This document shows, one piece after another, positions 18,980 to 28,174 of a DNA stretch of 64,000 bases. Both the position numbers and the translations under genes were made by a program. The stretch is from positions 143,550 to 207,549 of the forward strand of contig NZ_RHOJ01000002.1 in the NCBI RefSeq assembly GCF_003946485.1. Direction: 5' to 3'. A model generated the notes under the pieces. That model was not told where the DNA came from and did no database searches. It saw only the letters and a program-made list of their open reading frames with translations. Each line of letters starts with the position of its first letter. Position 1 is the first letter of the stretch. The stretch is from Lacticaseibacillus jixianensis (GTDB lineage Bacteria; Bacillota; Bacilli; Lactobacillales; Lactobacillaceae).

Positions 18980-19924
18980 CTATACCCCGGCCTGCGTCAT
19001 GAGCTGATCCATCAACCGGACCACATCCAGGGTCTCCTGAGCGAAGGCCTGCCCGGCCGTCGGCGTCGCCAGGGCCTGCTCAAAGTCCGCGATCTCGTAT
19101 GCCATGGCCAGGGCCGTGCTGCCGGCGGTGATGGTTTCCGTGGTGCCATCGGGGGCCGTGATGGTGGCCTGCTCCGCTCGTAGAAAGTTCGGCACGTCAA
19201 TGTAGCCGCCGTCCCCAGAGATGAAGGCATGCTGGGGCAGGTAGGCGCGAAAGGCCATGTTGGCATTGGCCAGGACCCCGTCATCGGTTTTCAGGGCAAT
19301 GCTCCACATCTCATCCACCCCCGTCGGATACTTATGCATCACTGAGACGGGCTGGCCAAAGTGGCGGCTAAAGAAACGAATAAAGGACAGATCGTAGGTG
19401 CCAATGTCCAGCATCGCGCCGCCGCCCAGCGCTTTGGCGAAAAACCGGCTGTGCGGATCAGGGGCCGTAACGCCGCCGAGCTGGGCCTGGATCATTTTGA
19501 CGTTGCCGATCCGCCCGGCCGCGATCAAGTCACGCAACTTGCGGTAAAGCGGCATGTGGTAAATCGTCATGGCCTCGGTCAGCAGCAGGTGCTTGCTGGC
19601 CGCCAGCTCGTACACGGCCTTCGTTTCCTCATAGTTGCGCCAGATCGCCTTTTCGCACAGCACGTGCTTGCCGGCGTCCAGGCACAGCTTGATGTCCTTG
19701 AGGTGCTGCGAGTTGACGGTGGCGATGTACACACAGTCGATTTGCGGGTCGGCCAACATTTCCTGGTACGACGCGTAGTGGTGGACCACCTGGAAATCCT
19801 TGGCAAACTGCGCCGCCTTCGCCGGGTCCCTGCTTGCGACCCCGTACACCGGCTGCGTCCGGTTCAATTGCGCTGCGAAGTCCCGGGCGATCTGCCCGAG
19901 ACCCATAATGCCCCAATTCGTCAT
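18980..19924 (-). CDS. Gfo/Idh/MocA-family oxidoreductase
   Basis: 314 residues. N-terminal Rossmann domain WGIMGLGQIARDFAAQL with VYGVASRDPAKAAQFA, the family motif CEKAIWRNYEE (in place of the usual CEKP) near residue 90, and a C-terminal alpha/beta domain with GGAMLDIGTYDL. The lysine of the EKA motif is the usual catalytic residue, so the change of proline to alanine should not abolish activity. Substrate unknown, probably a sugar or sugar derivative. GAGGATGATCAG precedes the ATG. Its upstream neighbour on the minus strand is uvrC; no operon is evident. Confidence 0.88.
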   Translation of the reverse strand: MTNWGIMGLGQIARDFAAQLNRTQPVYGVASRDPAKAAQFAKDFQVVHHYASYQEMLADPQIDCVYIATVNSQHLKDIKLCLDAGKHVLCEKAIWRNYEETKAVYELAASKHLLLTEAMTIYHMPLYRKLRDLIAAGRIGNVKMIQAQLGGVTAPDPHSRFFAKALGGGAMLDIGTYDLSFIRFFSRHFGQPVSVMHKYPTGVDEMWSIALKTDDGVLANANMAFRAYLPQHAFISGDGGYIDVPNFLRAEQATITAPDGTTETITAGSTALAMAYEIADFEQALATPTAGQAFAQETLDVVRLMDQLMTQAGV

Positions 19925-20042
19925 CTGATCATCCTCATTACATTCAAGATTAATTAATCAGCCTCATTATAGAACTCATTGGGAGAAGATACCGGCCACA
20001 CAGCAGATCCGGGCTAGGATAATCGCCGAAAAAAGCCTACCG

Positions 20043-20074
20043 AAAAGCAGCCTTGGGGCTTGCCCCTGGACGGC
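20043..20074 (-). terminator. Probable uvrC terminator
   Basis: On the minus strand AGCC-GTCC-AGGGGC pairs imperfectly with GCCCC-AAGG-CTGC and is followed by TTTT, directly past the uvrC stop. Confidence 0.5.
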
Positions 20075-21862
20075 TTACTGTGCCTGCAGGGAAATCTTGA
20101 TCGCCTGCGCGACGTTCTTGGCGATGCCGAGCTTTTCGATGTCCTCGACGCTTGCCTCCTTGATGTGGTTGATGGTTTTGAACTGCCGCAGCAGCTTGGT
20201 GCGGGTCTTGGGGCCGACCCCTTGGATCATTTCCAGCTTGGACGCCAGCGAATTCTTATTGCGCAGCTGGCGGTGGAACGTGATGGCAAAGCGGTGCACC
20301 TCGTCTTGGATCCGCGTCAGCAGGTAAAAGCCCTGCGAATGCGGGTCCAGGTCGATGGGCTGGTCGAGGTCCCCGTACAGCAGCCGCGCGGTGCGGTGCT
20401 TGTCGTTTTTGACCATCCCGGCAACCGGGATGCTAAGGCTCAGCTCGTTTTCCAGCACGTCCTTGACCGCGTTCATTTCCAGCTCGCCGCCGTCCATGAG
20501 GATCAGGTCCGGCATGGATGCGTGCTCCTTCAGCAGCCGGGTGTACCGGCGCCGGATCACCTCGCGGGTGTTGGCCTCTTCGTCGGCGCTGTGATTGCCT
20601 TCTGCCTCGGCCAGCTTGTACTTGCGGTAGTTGCTCTTCGCCGGCGCGCCGTCGACGAACTGCACCATCGCCGAGACCGGATTGGTGCCCTGAATGTGGC
20701 TGTGGTCGAAGGCCTCGATGACGTGGCCGTACTGCAGGCCCAGCGCCTTGAAGATCTCCTCTTGGGCCCCAACTGTGGTGCGGTTGTCGAGCTCAAGCAG
20801 CCGGAACTTCTCGTCCAGCTTGATCTTGGCGTTCTTCTTGGCCAGATCCATCAGCGCGCGCTTCTCGCCGCGCTGCGGGGTGCGCACCGGCACGGCCAGC
20901 ACCTGGGCCAGCACGTCGTTATCGAGGCCTTCCGGTACCAGGATCTCCTTGGGCAGCACGTTGTTTTTGCGGCTGTAGAACTGCATGATGAACGTCTCGA
21001 ATTCCTCGCTGGCGGTGGTGGTGATCGCGAACAGCCGGGATTCGCGCTTCATCAGCCGCGCCTGGCGAATGAAGAAGATCTGCACCGACATCCAGCCCTT
21101 GTCCATGTAAAAGTTGAACACATCGCGCTGGGTCTTGTCGTTGGAAATGATCTTCTGCTTTTCGACCGTGGCCTCGATGTAGTGCAGCTGGTCGCGCAGC
21201 TCGGCGGCCCGCTCGAACTCGAGGTGCTTGGCCGCCTCTTCCATCTTGTGAGTCAGCTCCTGCTTGACCCGGCCGGTGTTCCCGTCCAGAAAGCTGCGGA
21301 TCTTGGCGATCTGCTTGGCGTATTCTTCCTCCGGCACCGTCCGCCAGCACGCCCCCAGGCACTGGCCCATGTGGTAGTACAGGCACGGGCGGCCCTGGTA
21401 GCCGTTGCAGCGGCGCAGCGGGTAGACCTTTTCCAGAAAATGAATGGTCTCCTGCGCGGCGTACACGTTCGGGTACGGGCCGAAGTAGTAGGCGCCGTCC
21501 TTTTTGACGTCGCCGGTCAGCTCGATCTTCGGGTCCCGTTCGTTGGTGATCTTGATGTACGGGTAGCCCGTCCCTTTTTTCAGCTTGATGTTGTAGAACG
21601 GCTGCCACTTCTGGATCAGCGTGATCTCAAGCAGAAAGGCCTCCTTGTCGCTGGAGGTGACGATGTAGTCAAAGTCCGCGACTTCGGAGACCATCTTAGC
21701 GACCTTGCCGTCATGGCTGCTCTTGAAGTACGAGCGCACGCGGTTCTTCAGGTTCTTCGCCTTGCCGACGTAAATGATCTTGCCGTTGATGTCCTTCATC
21801 TGGTAGCTGCCTGGCAGATCCGGCAGCAGCGCCAGCTTGTGTTCAATGTGGGCGGACGCCAT
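20075..21862 (-). CDS. uvrC: Excinuclease ABC subunit C
   Basis: Makes the two incisions around a DNA lesion recognised by UvrAB. 595 residues, full length. GIY-YIG nuclease at 14-95 (GSYQMKDINGKIIYVGKAKNLKNRV), cysteine-rich CNGYQGRPCLYYHMGQC segment near 155, UVR domain near 205 (MEEAAKHLEFERAAELRDQL), the RNase H-like endonuclease domain with FDHSHIQGTNPVSAMVQF and LILMDGGELEMNA, and a C-terminal helix-hairpin-helix pair (IQGVGPKTRTKLL). RBS AGGGAGGCGAGCGC. Nothing unusual. Confidence 0.97.
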   Translation of the reverse strand: MASAHIEHKLALLPDLPGSYQMKDINGKIIYVGKAKNLKNRVRSYFKSSHDGKVAKMVSEVADFDYIVTSSDKEAFLLEITLIQKWQPFYNIKLKKGTGYPYIKITNERDPKIELTGDVKKDGAYYFGPYPNVYAAQETIHFLEKVYPLRRCNGYQGRPCLYYHMGQCLGACWRTVPEEEYAKQIAKIRSFLDGNTGRVKQELTHKMEEAAKHLEFERAAELRDQLHYIEATVEKQKIISNDKTQRDVFNFYMDKGWMSVQIFFIRQARLMKRESRLFAITTTASEEFETFIMQFYSRKNNVLPKEILVPEGLDNDVLAQVLAVPVRTPQRGEKRALMDLAKKNAKIKLDEKFRLLELDNRTTVGAQEEIFKALGLQYGHVIEAFDHSHIQGTNPVSAMVQFVDGAPAKSNYRKYKLAEAEGNHSADEEANTREVIRRRYTRLLKEHASMPDLILMDGGELEMNAVKDVLENELSLSIPVAGMVKNDKHRTARLLYGDLDQPIDLDPHSQGFYLLTRIQDEVHRFAITFHRQLRNKNSLASKLEMIQGVGPKTRTKLLRQFKTINHIKEASVEDIEKLGIAKNVAQAIKISLQAQ

Positions 21863-21920
21863 GCGCTCGCCTCCCTTCGTTAGACTTACTTATAAATTGT
21901 AAAGGTGATGCGGCCAAAAT

Positions 21921-23057
21921 TCAACCCGGCCGCCGGGCGGACTGCTTGGACCGCGGCGCCATCAGGAACACGAGCACCACCGGCAGGATCGCGCCGATCG
22001 CCGCCAGGGCAAAAATGGCCCGGACCCCGCCGCCGACCAGCCCGTCGAGCCAGGCGAACACCAGCGGCGAGGCGAACTGACTGCCGAACATCAAGGCGTT
22101 AGTGACCGTCAGATTGCGGGCCCGCGCGGCCGGGGCCGACAAGTGGGCGATCCGCTCGTTGAGCGCCGGCATCCCCAGGCCCATGGCTACGCCGGCAAAG
22201 CCCAGCCCCACCAGCGTCAAGGGCCAGCTGCCACCGGTCATGGCCAGCATCCCCAGCAGCAGGCTGGCGAACGTGATCGCAAGTTTTTGCGCCAGCGACC
22301 ACGGCAGCTTGCCGTACCCGATGCCGATCACCAGGCCGAGCCCGGAGACGCTGGCCAGCAGCCACCCGGCGGCGGCCGGGTTCGGCGTGTGCAACACCGA
22401 CCCGATGTAAAAAGGCAGGTCGGTCGGGATCACAAAGTAGATGCCCGTCAGCAGGATCAACAACCCGAAGGTGAGCCTCAGCGCCCCACTGCGCCGACCC
22501 GCGGCCTGTGGGGCCTCCTCAACTGGGGTCTTGGCCGGCAGAAACCGCGTGATCAGCACCAGTGGCACCACGGCCAGGCCGTAAATGCCAAAGGCCCAGT
22601 GCCAGTTGCGCAGCGCCAGCCACCCAGCCAGCAGCGTGGCCGAGATGGTGCCCACGGCCGTCACCGCATTCGCCCACCCGAGGAGCTGGCGGCGAGTCGC
22701 GCCGTGAAAGTAGTCCGTGATCAAGCTGATGGCCGGGCCGGCGATCAAACTCAGGGCCACCCCGGCGAGCGCCCGCGCGAGGATCAGCAGCCCAAACGAC
22801 AGCGGCAGCACCGGCACCAGCCCGCCGATCAGATACAGCACCAGGCCCACTTGGACGTGCTGCTTGCGCGTGCCGGGCAGCCGGTTCAAGATCGGCAGCA
22901 GCACCATGAAGACCAATGCGGGCACCGTGACCAGCGACTGGATCCACACCCGCGCGACCCCCGGGTAGCTCGCGGCGATGGCGGTCAACGCCGGCGACAA
23001 GGCCGCGCTGGTCATGATGGTGAAAAACGACAACGATAAGATCGTGATTTGCAGCAT
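21921..23057 (-). CDS. MFS transporter
   Basis: 378 residues with about twelve hydrophobic segments, the expected major facilitator layout. The motif-A region between helices 2 and 3 is NRLPGTRKQHVQVG, and the basic KQSARRPG tail is cytoplasmic. It most resembles drug/metabolite:H+ antiporters of the 12-helix type; the substrate is not predictable. RBS GAGGAGAGGGACC precedes the ATG. No regulator adjoins it. The gene immediately right (23252) is divergent. Confidence 0.85.
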   Translation of the reverse strand: MLQITILSLSFFTIMTSAALSPALTAIAASYPGVARVWIQSLVTVPALVFMVLLPILNRLPGTRKQHVQVGLVLYLIGGLVPVLPLSFGLLILARALAGVALSLIAGPAISLITDYFHGATRRQLLGWANAVTAVGTISATLLAGWLALRNWHWAFGIYGLAVVPLVLITRFLPAKTPVEEAPQAAGRRSGALRLTFGLLILLTGIYFVIPTDLPFYIGSVLHTPNPAAAGWLLASVSGLGLVIGIGYGKLPWSLAQKLAITFASLLLGMLAMTGGSWPLTLVGLGFAGVAMGLGMPALNERIAHLSAPAARARNLTVTNALMFGSQFASPLVFAWLDGLVGGGVRAIFALAAIGAILPVVLVFLMAPRSKQSARRPG

Positions 23058-23251
23058 GGTCCCTCTCCTCCCTTAACGGCCACAGCGAAAAAGCGCCAGC
23101 AGTGTTTCCCCAGCTCCTCCAGCCTCAGTTTAAAGGCGAAGCGGCGCGCACGCGAGGATTTTGCTTGGCCAGCCGCGAAAGACCACCTGTGGCTGGCGCA
23201 CCGCGTTCGTGGTAGAATGGAAGCACTCGTTGCAACAGAAAGGAGCGCCTC

Positions 23252-23392
23252 ATGGCGAAACACAATAAGAAGCACTCCCGTCAGGATGACGCCGTGCGCA
23301 AGGCCCGAGCGGCCCGCCAGCACGAACAAGGCGTGCTGCGCCAAGACCTCGCCCACGACCACCCGGGCGTGAAGATCACCAGCAAGCATTAG
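23252..23392 (+). CDS. Small basic protein, unknown (46 aa)
   Basis: A 46-residue, highly charged protein starting MAKHNKKHSRQDDAVRKARA and ending GVKITSKH. AAAGGAGCGCCTC lies directly before the ATG and a hairpin with T-run (23392-23416) directly follows the stop, so the unit looks like a complete small gene. No domain is visible; the sequence is helical and lysine/arginine/histidine rich, which would suit nucleic-acid binding, but I infer no function. It is too short for routine ORF calling. Confidence 0.7.
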   Translation: MAKHNKKHSRQDDAVRKARAARQHEQGVLRQDLAHDHPGVKITSKH

Positions 23393-23416
23393 GCCGCCCA
23401 GGCGGTCTTTTCTTTT
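23392..23416 (+). terminator. Terminator after the 46-aa gene
   Basis: GGCCGCC-CA-GGCGGTC stem followed by TTTTCTTTT. Confidence 0.7.
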
Positions 23417-23460
23417 GCCCGCACCTTCCGTATACTAATAAAGTTTGGGCGGAGGATATT

Positions 23461-24696
23461 ATGAAAGAATTCATGGCACTGAATAACAACTTAAAGCTGC
23501 GGATGCTGACGGTGTTCCTGGCCGTGATGCTGTCCAGCTCGGTCGGACCGAACATGACCATCTACTACGCCAAGTACTTTGGCGCCGGCATCACCGGGGT
23601 GCTGCTGATCATCGTGTCCGCGCTGGGGTTCGTGGCCGGGCTTTACGGCGGCCACCTCGCCGATGTGCACGGCCGCAAGCCGATCATGGTCGCGGGGTCA
23701 CTCCTCACGCTGGTTGGCTTCGCGCTGGCGGCGGCGATGAATTCGCCTCTGGGCCGTTACCCGATCCCGACCTTCTTCGGCTTCCTGATCGCCCAGGTCG
23801 GCGGCGCCATCACCAGCCCCGCTGAAGAAGCAATGGTGATCGATGTGTCGACCCCGGAGAATCGCCGGTACGTTTACGCGCTGATCTACTGGATCATCAA
23901 CATTTCGGTGATGATCGGCGCGGCGCTGGGCGGCTGGTTCTTCCGCGACTACCTATTTGAACTGCTGGTCGGGATGATCGTCGTTACCATCATCAACCTG
24001 ATCATCATCCAGTTCTTCATGACTGAAAGCTTCACGCCGGACCACACCGTCTCCGGGTCAGTCTGGCAGGCGGTGCGCGGGTACCTGGGCGTGCTGTCCG
24101 ACCACCGTTACGACTGGTACCTGATCGGCATGGTCCTGGCCGGCATCGTGACCAGCCAGCTGGGCTACTACCTGGCCGTCCACCTCGGGGATGATTTTCA
24201 GACGGTGCGGCTGTTTGGCATCGAGATCTACGGGCAGCGCATGCTGTCCGGGGTGACCCTGATCAACACCGCGATCATCATTCCGTTCATGTCGCTGTTC
24301 ACCAGCCTGACCAAGCGCTGGTCGCTGAAGCGCGCGTACAGCGTGGGGATGCTGCTGCAAACCATTGGCTTTGCCCTCGCCTGCCTGTTCTCGACGTTAT
24401 GGCCGATCGTGGTTTGCGCCGTGATCTTGACCATCGGCGAGATGATCGTCGTCCCGCCGAGCCAGACACTGCGGGCGGACCTGATGGACCCGGAAAAAAT
24501 CGGCACGTACTCTGGCGCCTTTTCGACCGTCAATCCCCTGGCCGGCATCCTCGCCGGCGCCTCGGTCACCATCTCGGCGTTCCTTGGCAGCTACGGCATG
24601 GCCGCGCTGTTCATGGTGCTGGGCATGCTCTCAATCGTCGTGGTCGTGCATGTCATCGGCATGAAGCCGACCCGGCCGACGCCGCCAATTGAATGA
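23461..24696 (+). CDS. MFS multidrug-type transporter
   Basis: 411 residues, twelve predicted membrane helices. Motif A is well kept between helices 2 and 3: GGHLADVHGRKPIMV. PAEEAMVIDV in helix 4-5 fits the DHA1 drug:H+ antiporter branch. The substrate cannot be assigned. RBS GGAGGATATT; candidate -10 TATACT at 23431. A GC-rich hairpin with six T at 24705-24732 ends the transcript. Unrelated in sequence to the MFS gene at 21921. Confidence 0.88.
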   Translation: MKEFMALNNNLKLRMLTVFLAVMLSSSVGPNMTIYYAKYFGAGITGVLLIIVSALGFVAGLYGGHLADVHGRKPIMVAGSLLTLVGFALAAAMNSPLGRYPIPTFFGFLIAQVGGAITSPAEEAMVIDVSTPENRRYVYALIYWIINISVMIGAALGGWFFRDYLFELLVGMIVVTIINLIIIQFFMTESFTPDHTVSGSVWQAVRGYLGVLSDHRYDWYLIGMVLAGIVTSQLGYYLAVHLGDDFQTVRLFGIEIYGQRMLSGVTLINTAIIIPFMSLFTSLTKRWSLKRAYSVGMLLQTIGFALACLFSTLWPIVVCAVILTIGEMIVVPPSQTLRADLMDPEKIGTYSGAFSTVNPLAGILAGASVTISAFLGSYGMAALFMVLGMLSIVVVVHVIGMKPTRPTPPIE

Positions 24697-24704
24697 TGAT
24701 GGCG

Positions 24705-24732
24705 CCGCGGCTGACCCAAGCCGCGGTTTTTT
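24705..24732 (+). terminator. Terminator after the MFS gene
   Basis: CCGCGGCT-GACCCA-AGCCGCGG stem followed by six T. Confidence 0.88.
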
Positions 24733-24931
24733 GAATCCGGCCAGCAGGTGATTCTTGGTGACCCGGGTGAGCGCCGCCTGCCCGCTGCCAAAGGAAAGGG
24801 ATCGCTGGGCGTTCGCGCTGACCTGAGCGGTGTCCCGCAAGGCACAATGCACTTACTATTCGTTTGTATCTTGGTTAATGAACGCGCATACTAAAACTAA
24901 TTCAATCATCACCAAGAAAGGAATCTACACG

Positions 24932-25783
24932 ATGCAAAAAACATTCAGTTTCGATCAAACATTAACTGTCAACCGGCTCGGCTATGGCACGATGCAATTG
25001 CCGGGCAAAGGCGTCTGGGGCCCTTCTGCAGACCCTGACAACGCCGCCGATGTCATTGAAACCGCCATTGACCACGGCGTGAATTTCATCGACACCGCCG
25101 ATGCTTATGGGCCACTGTATGCCAACCTTTATCTGCGGGAAGCGCTCAAGCAGCGCCCCAACAGTCACGTGATGGTCGCCACCAAAGTCGGCTTCACTCG
25201 CCAAGGCCCTGACCAATGGATCCCGCTTGGTGCGCCGGCCTACTTGCGTCAACAAGTTGAATTAAACTTGCTGACGTTGGGCTTGGATCACATCGACTTG
25301 CTGCAGCTGCACCGCATCGACCCCAACTACCCACTGGCAGATCAAATCGGGGAACTGGCCAAGATGCAACAGGAAGGTAAGATCCGCCACATCGGGTTGA
25401 GCCAAGTGTCTGTTGCCGAAATTAAAGCCGCGCAGAAGATCGCCCCGATCGTATCGGTCCAAAACCGTTACAACCTGATCGACCGCAAAGACGAAGCCGT
25501 CTTGAACTACGCCGAGGCCAACCACTTGGCCTTTATTCCTTGGTTCCCGTTGGCCACCGGTAAACTGGCCCAAGGCGAGCAATTACAAGCCATCGCCAAG
25601 CGCTACGACGCAAGTCCTGCCCAAATCGCTTTGGCTTGGCTGCTGAAGCGCTCAGAGGTGATCTTACCGATTCCTGGCACCAGCTCAACCGAGCATGTCG
25701 TTGACAACATTGCCGCCCAAAACATCGACTTGAGCCAAGCAGACTTTGAAACCTTAGATCAATTAGGCCGTCAGCAACAATAA
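24932..25783 (+). CDS. Aldo/keto reductase
   Basis: 283 residues, (beta/alpha)8 barrel of the AKR superfamily, NADPH-dependent. The catalytic tetrad can be placed: Asp and Tyr in FIDTADAYGP, Lys in VATKVGF, His in LLQLHRID. The C-terminal IPGTSSTEHVVDNI is the usual cofactor loop. The ATG at 24932 follows AAGAAAGGAAT; an upstream frame from 24830 would add an unlikely leader. Codon use (many TTG, CAA, AAC) and base composition are less GC-rich than its neighbours, which hints at separate origin. It is flanked by terminators on both sides and is monocistronic. Confidence 0.92.
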   Translation: MQKTFSFDQTLTVNRLGYGTMQLPGKGVWGPSADPDNAADVIETAIDHGVNFIDTADAYGPLYANLYLREALKQRPNSHVMVATKVGFTRQGPDQWIPLGAPAYLRQQVELNLLTLGLDHIDLLQLHRIDPNYPLADQIGELAKMQQEGKIRHIGLSQVSVAEIKAAQKIAPIVSVQNRYNLIDRKDEAVLNYAEANHLAFIPWFPLATGKLAQGEQLQAIAKRYDASPAQIALAWLLKRSEVILPIPGTSSTEHVVDNIAAQNIDLSQADFETLDQLGRQQQ

Positions 25784-25790
25784 GCCGCCC

Positions 25791-25827
25791 ACTCGCAATT
25801 ACACTTTTGTAATTGCGAGTTTTTTTC
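25791..25827 (+). terminator. Terminator after the aldo/keto reductase gene
   Basis: 13-bp perfect stem (ACTCGCAATTACA and complement), four-base loop, seven T. Confidence 0.92.
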
Positions 25828-25942
25828 TATTTGGCGCGCAGCGAACAGCACCCTAAAATGACAATCAAAGAAGATGCGGTCAAATCTGGGGAGGTTCACA
25901 TCGGCCAACAATTAGCCCGCAATCATGACAATTAGGGCAAAC

Positions 25943-25985
25943 AAAAGCCGCCCACCGGTTGGGAAACCTCTCCGGTGGGCGGCTT
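25943..25985 (-). terminator. Terminator after the ABC ATPase gene
   Basis: AAGCCGCCCACCGG and CCGGTGGGCGGCTT form a perfect 14-bp stem; read on the minus strand it ends in TTTTG, 14 bases past the stop codon. Confidence 0.88.
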
Positions 25986-25998
25986 GCTGCAGCCAAAC

Positions 25999-26748
25999 TT
26001 ATTGGGCGAGCACTTTGCTCAGGAAATCCTGGGTCCGTGCTTCCTGCGGGTGGGTGAAAATGTCCTCAGGCTTGCCCTTTTCGGCAATGACCCCGGCGTC
26101 CATGAACCAGACCTCGTTGGCAACTTCACGCGCAAAGCCCATTTCGTGCGTCACGATGACCATCGTCATGCCGGATTTGGCCAAGTCCTCCATGACCTTC
26201 AGCACTTCGCCGACCATTTCTGGATCCAGGGCGGACGTCGGTTCATCAAACAGCATCACGTCCGGCTCCATGGCCAGAGCGCGGGCGATCGCCACCCGCT
26301 GCATCTGCCCGCCTGACAGGCTGCTTGGGAACGCATCAGCCTTGTCTTCCAGCCCGACCTGGGCCAGCAGCGCCTTGGCCTTTTCGGTGGCCGCGGCCGG
26401 ATCTTGGGCCTTGACCTTCATCGGCGCCAGCTTGATGTTGTCCAGGACGGTCATGTTCGGGAACAGGTTGAACTGCTGGAACACCATGCCCATCTTTTCG
26501 CGGACTTTGTCGAGGTCCTTTTCGCTCAGGGTCATCAGGTCGGTGCCTTCGAACTTGACGGCGCCGCTCGTCGGCTTGTTCAGCAGGTTCAGGCTGCGCA
26601 GGAAGGTCGACTTACCACCACCAGACGCCCCGATGACAACGATAACGTCACCTTTGTTAATGGTTTCCGAAATGTCATTGAGGACGACCTGGTCCCCGAA
26701 TTTTTTCACGAGATGCTCGATCTGAATCAATGGCTGAGAATCACTCAT
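25999..26748 (-). CDS. Polar amino-acid ABC transporter, ATP-binding subunit (GlnQ type)
   Basis: 249-residue ABC ATPase of the PAAT family. Walker [11 protein letters not shown]-loop in [11 protein letters not shown], signature [16 protein letters not shown], Walker [15 protein letters not shown] and the switch histidine in VIVTHEMGF. The glutamate/glutamine-family identity rests on [16 protein letters not shown], typical of GlnQ-like proteins. The ATG at 26748 ([18 protein letters not shown]) is preferred; a longer frame would run through the promoter. No permease or binding-protein gene is adjacent and a terminator follows, so this ATPase is an orphan here and must work with components encoded elsewhere. 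Confidence 0.9.
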   Translation of the reverse strand: MSDSQPLIQIEHLVKKFGDQVVLNDISETINKGDVIVVIGASGGGKSTFLRSLNLLNKPTSGAVKFEGTDLMTLSEKDLDKVREKMGMVFQQFNLFPNMTVLDNIKLAPMKVKAQDPAAATEKAKALLAQVGLEDKADAFPSSLSGGQMQRVAIARALAMEPDVMLFDEPTSALDPEMVGEVLKVMEDLAKSGMTMVIVTHEMGFAREVANEVWFMDAGVIAEKGKPEDIFTHPQEARTQDFLSKVLAQ

Positions 26749-26798
26749 ACAATCTACTCCCCTTCGCCGGCAGACGCCGAACTGATATCTTGAGACCA

Positions 26799-26827
26799 AC
26801 TATACACGCTGATTAATCTTTATGCAA
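26799..26827 (-). promoter_or_regulatory. Promoter of the ABC ATPase gene
   Basis: On the minus strand: -35 TTGCAT, 17-bp spacer, -10 TATAGT, about 50 bases before the start codon. Confidence 0.72.
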
Positions 26828-26908
26828 TATATATACGAGAAAAATTCATTTTTTCCGCGCCGCCCGCAAACATGCTATACTAGCTTCAACGAAAGGGAGT
26901 GTCTACCC

Positions 26909-27058
26909 ATGGGCTTAAAAGTAAACACCAAAACCGACTGGGGCGAAATGTTCGACAAGTTCGCCGTCATCCCGGACGAAGCCAAGGCGGCCGGCCCTGA
27001 TCCCAAGGCTAAGGAAAACGCCGCTAAAGCCAAGCAGGCCAAAGAAAAGCAGAAGTAA
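26909..27058 (+). CDS. Small conserved-looking protein, 49 aa
   Basis: 49 residues: MGLKVNTKTDWGEMFDKFAV, a short proline-containing turn, and a strongly charged alanine/lysine-rich helix to the end. AAAGGGAGTGTCTACCC lies before the ATG and a candidate -10 TATACT at 26876. The N-terminal pattern resembles small uncharacterised proteins annotated in lactobacilli and streptococci as SPJ_0845 family; this is from memory and not verified. No function is known. A weak GC-rich hairpin with six T follows. Confidence 0.65.
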   Translation: MGLKVNTKTDWGEMFDKFAVIPDEAKAAGPDPKAKENAAKAKQAKEKQK

Positions 27059-27065
27059 CTTTGCG

Positions 27066-27089
27066 GGTCGCCAGTGCGCGGCCTTTTTT
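27066..27089 (+). terminator. Possible terminator after the 49-aa gene
   Basis: GGTCGC and GCGGCC make a short imperfect stem followed by six T. Confidence 0.5.
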
Positions 27090-27109
27090 CGTGCCAAGCC
27101 CCCGCTCCA

Positions 27110-27137
27110 TTGGCCACAACCAAAAACGTGCTACAAT
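27110..27137 (+). promoter_or_regulatory. Promoter of the 2-hydroxyacid dehydrogenase gene
   Basis: -35 TTGGCC (27110-27115), 16-bp spacer, -10 TACAAT (27132-27137), 22 bases before the ATG. Confidence 0.6.
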
Positions 27138-27159
27138 CAGGGCGAATGGAGGGATCTTG

Positions 27160-28116
27160 ATGGCAAAAGTATTCATCTCAGACCGCATCCCCGAGGCTGC
27201 GGCGGAGACCTTGACCAAAGCCGGCTTCACCGTGGATCAGTATCAAGGGGCCGGCCTGATCACGGAAACCGCCCTGGCCGCGGGCACCCAAGACGCCGAT
27301 TTTCTGATCGCAACGCTCTCGACCCAGGTCACCAGGGCGGTGATCGAACGCGCCCCGCACCTCCGCCTGATCGCGAACTACGGCGCGGGTTTTAACAACA
27401 TCGATGTCGCCGCCGCGACCGCTCGCCACATCCCGGTCACCAACACCCCGGCCGTCTCCACCACCGCGGTCGCCGAGGTGACCCTGGGCCTCATGCTCGC
27501 GCTGAGCCACCGCATCGTTGAAGGCGACAAGCTGATGCACGGCGCCGGGTTCGACGGCTGGCAGCCCCGCTTTTTCCTGGGCCACGAGCTGGCCGGCAAA
27601 ACGCTGGGCATCGTCGGGGCCGGGCATATCGGTCAGGCAGTGGCCAAACGCGCCGCCGCCTTCGCCATGAAAATCTTATACACCCAGCACCACCAGCTGC
27701 CCGCCGCTACCGAGCAGGCGCTGGGGGCGACCTACGTCCCCTTCACGCAGTTGGTGGCCGAGTCCGACCTAATCACCCTGCACGCGCCGCAGACGGCAGA
27801 GAACTTCCACCAGTTCAACGCCGCGACCTTTAAAGCGATGAAACCCACCGCGCTTTTGATCAACGCGGCACGCGGGCCGATCATCGACGAGGCGGCCTTG
27901 GCCGACGCCTTGGCGGCCGGCGAGCTTGCCGGCGCCGCTTTGGATGTCTACGAGCACGAGCCGCAAGTCGAACCGCGCCTGACGACCATGAAGAATGTTA
28001 TTCTCACGCCGCACATCGGCAATGCCACCGTCGAGGCGCGTGACGCGATGGCCATGATCTGTGCCAACAACGTGATCAAAGTCAGTCGCGGCGAACCCAT
28101 CACGCCGGTCAATTAA
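27160..28116 (+). CDS. D-isomer-specific 2-hydroxyacid dehydrogenase
   Basis: 318 residues. NAD-binding domain with GIVGAGHIGQAVAKRAAAF, catalytic arginine in NAARGPIIDE, glutamate in the YEHEP region and histidine in TPHIGNATVEARD. Together these define the family that reduces glyoxylate, hydroxypyruvate or 2-keto acids; which substrate is used cannot be read from the sequence. It is not the lactate dehydrogenase subgroup by overall pattern. The ATG at 27160 follows ATGGAGGGATCTTG. A palindromic repeat copy follows the stop. Confidence 0.9.
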   Translation: MAKVFISDRIPEAAAETLTKAGFTVDQYQGAGLITETALAAGTQDADFLIATLSTQVTRAVIERAPHLRLIANYGAGFNNIDVAAATARHIPVTNTPAVSTTAVAEVTLGLMLALSHRIVEGDKLMHGAGFDGWQPRFFLGHELAGKTLGIVGAGHIGQAVAKRAAAFAMKILYTQHHQLPAATEQALGATYVPFTQLVAESDLITLHAPQTAENFHQFNAATFKAMKPTALLINAARGPIIDEAALADALAAGELAGAALDVYEHEPQVEPRLTTMKNVILTPHIGNATVEARDAMAMICANNVIKVSRGEPITPVN

Positions 28117-28174
28117 GCGAGAGCAATAATCGGGCTAAGTGCGCAACGGCTGCGCACCTTGATAATCGGGCGCC

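Noticed and set aside
20060..21883. 607-codon plus-strand frame opposite uvrC
   Set aside because: Complete overlap with intact uvrC on the other strand; composition typical of an antisense shadow.
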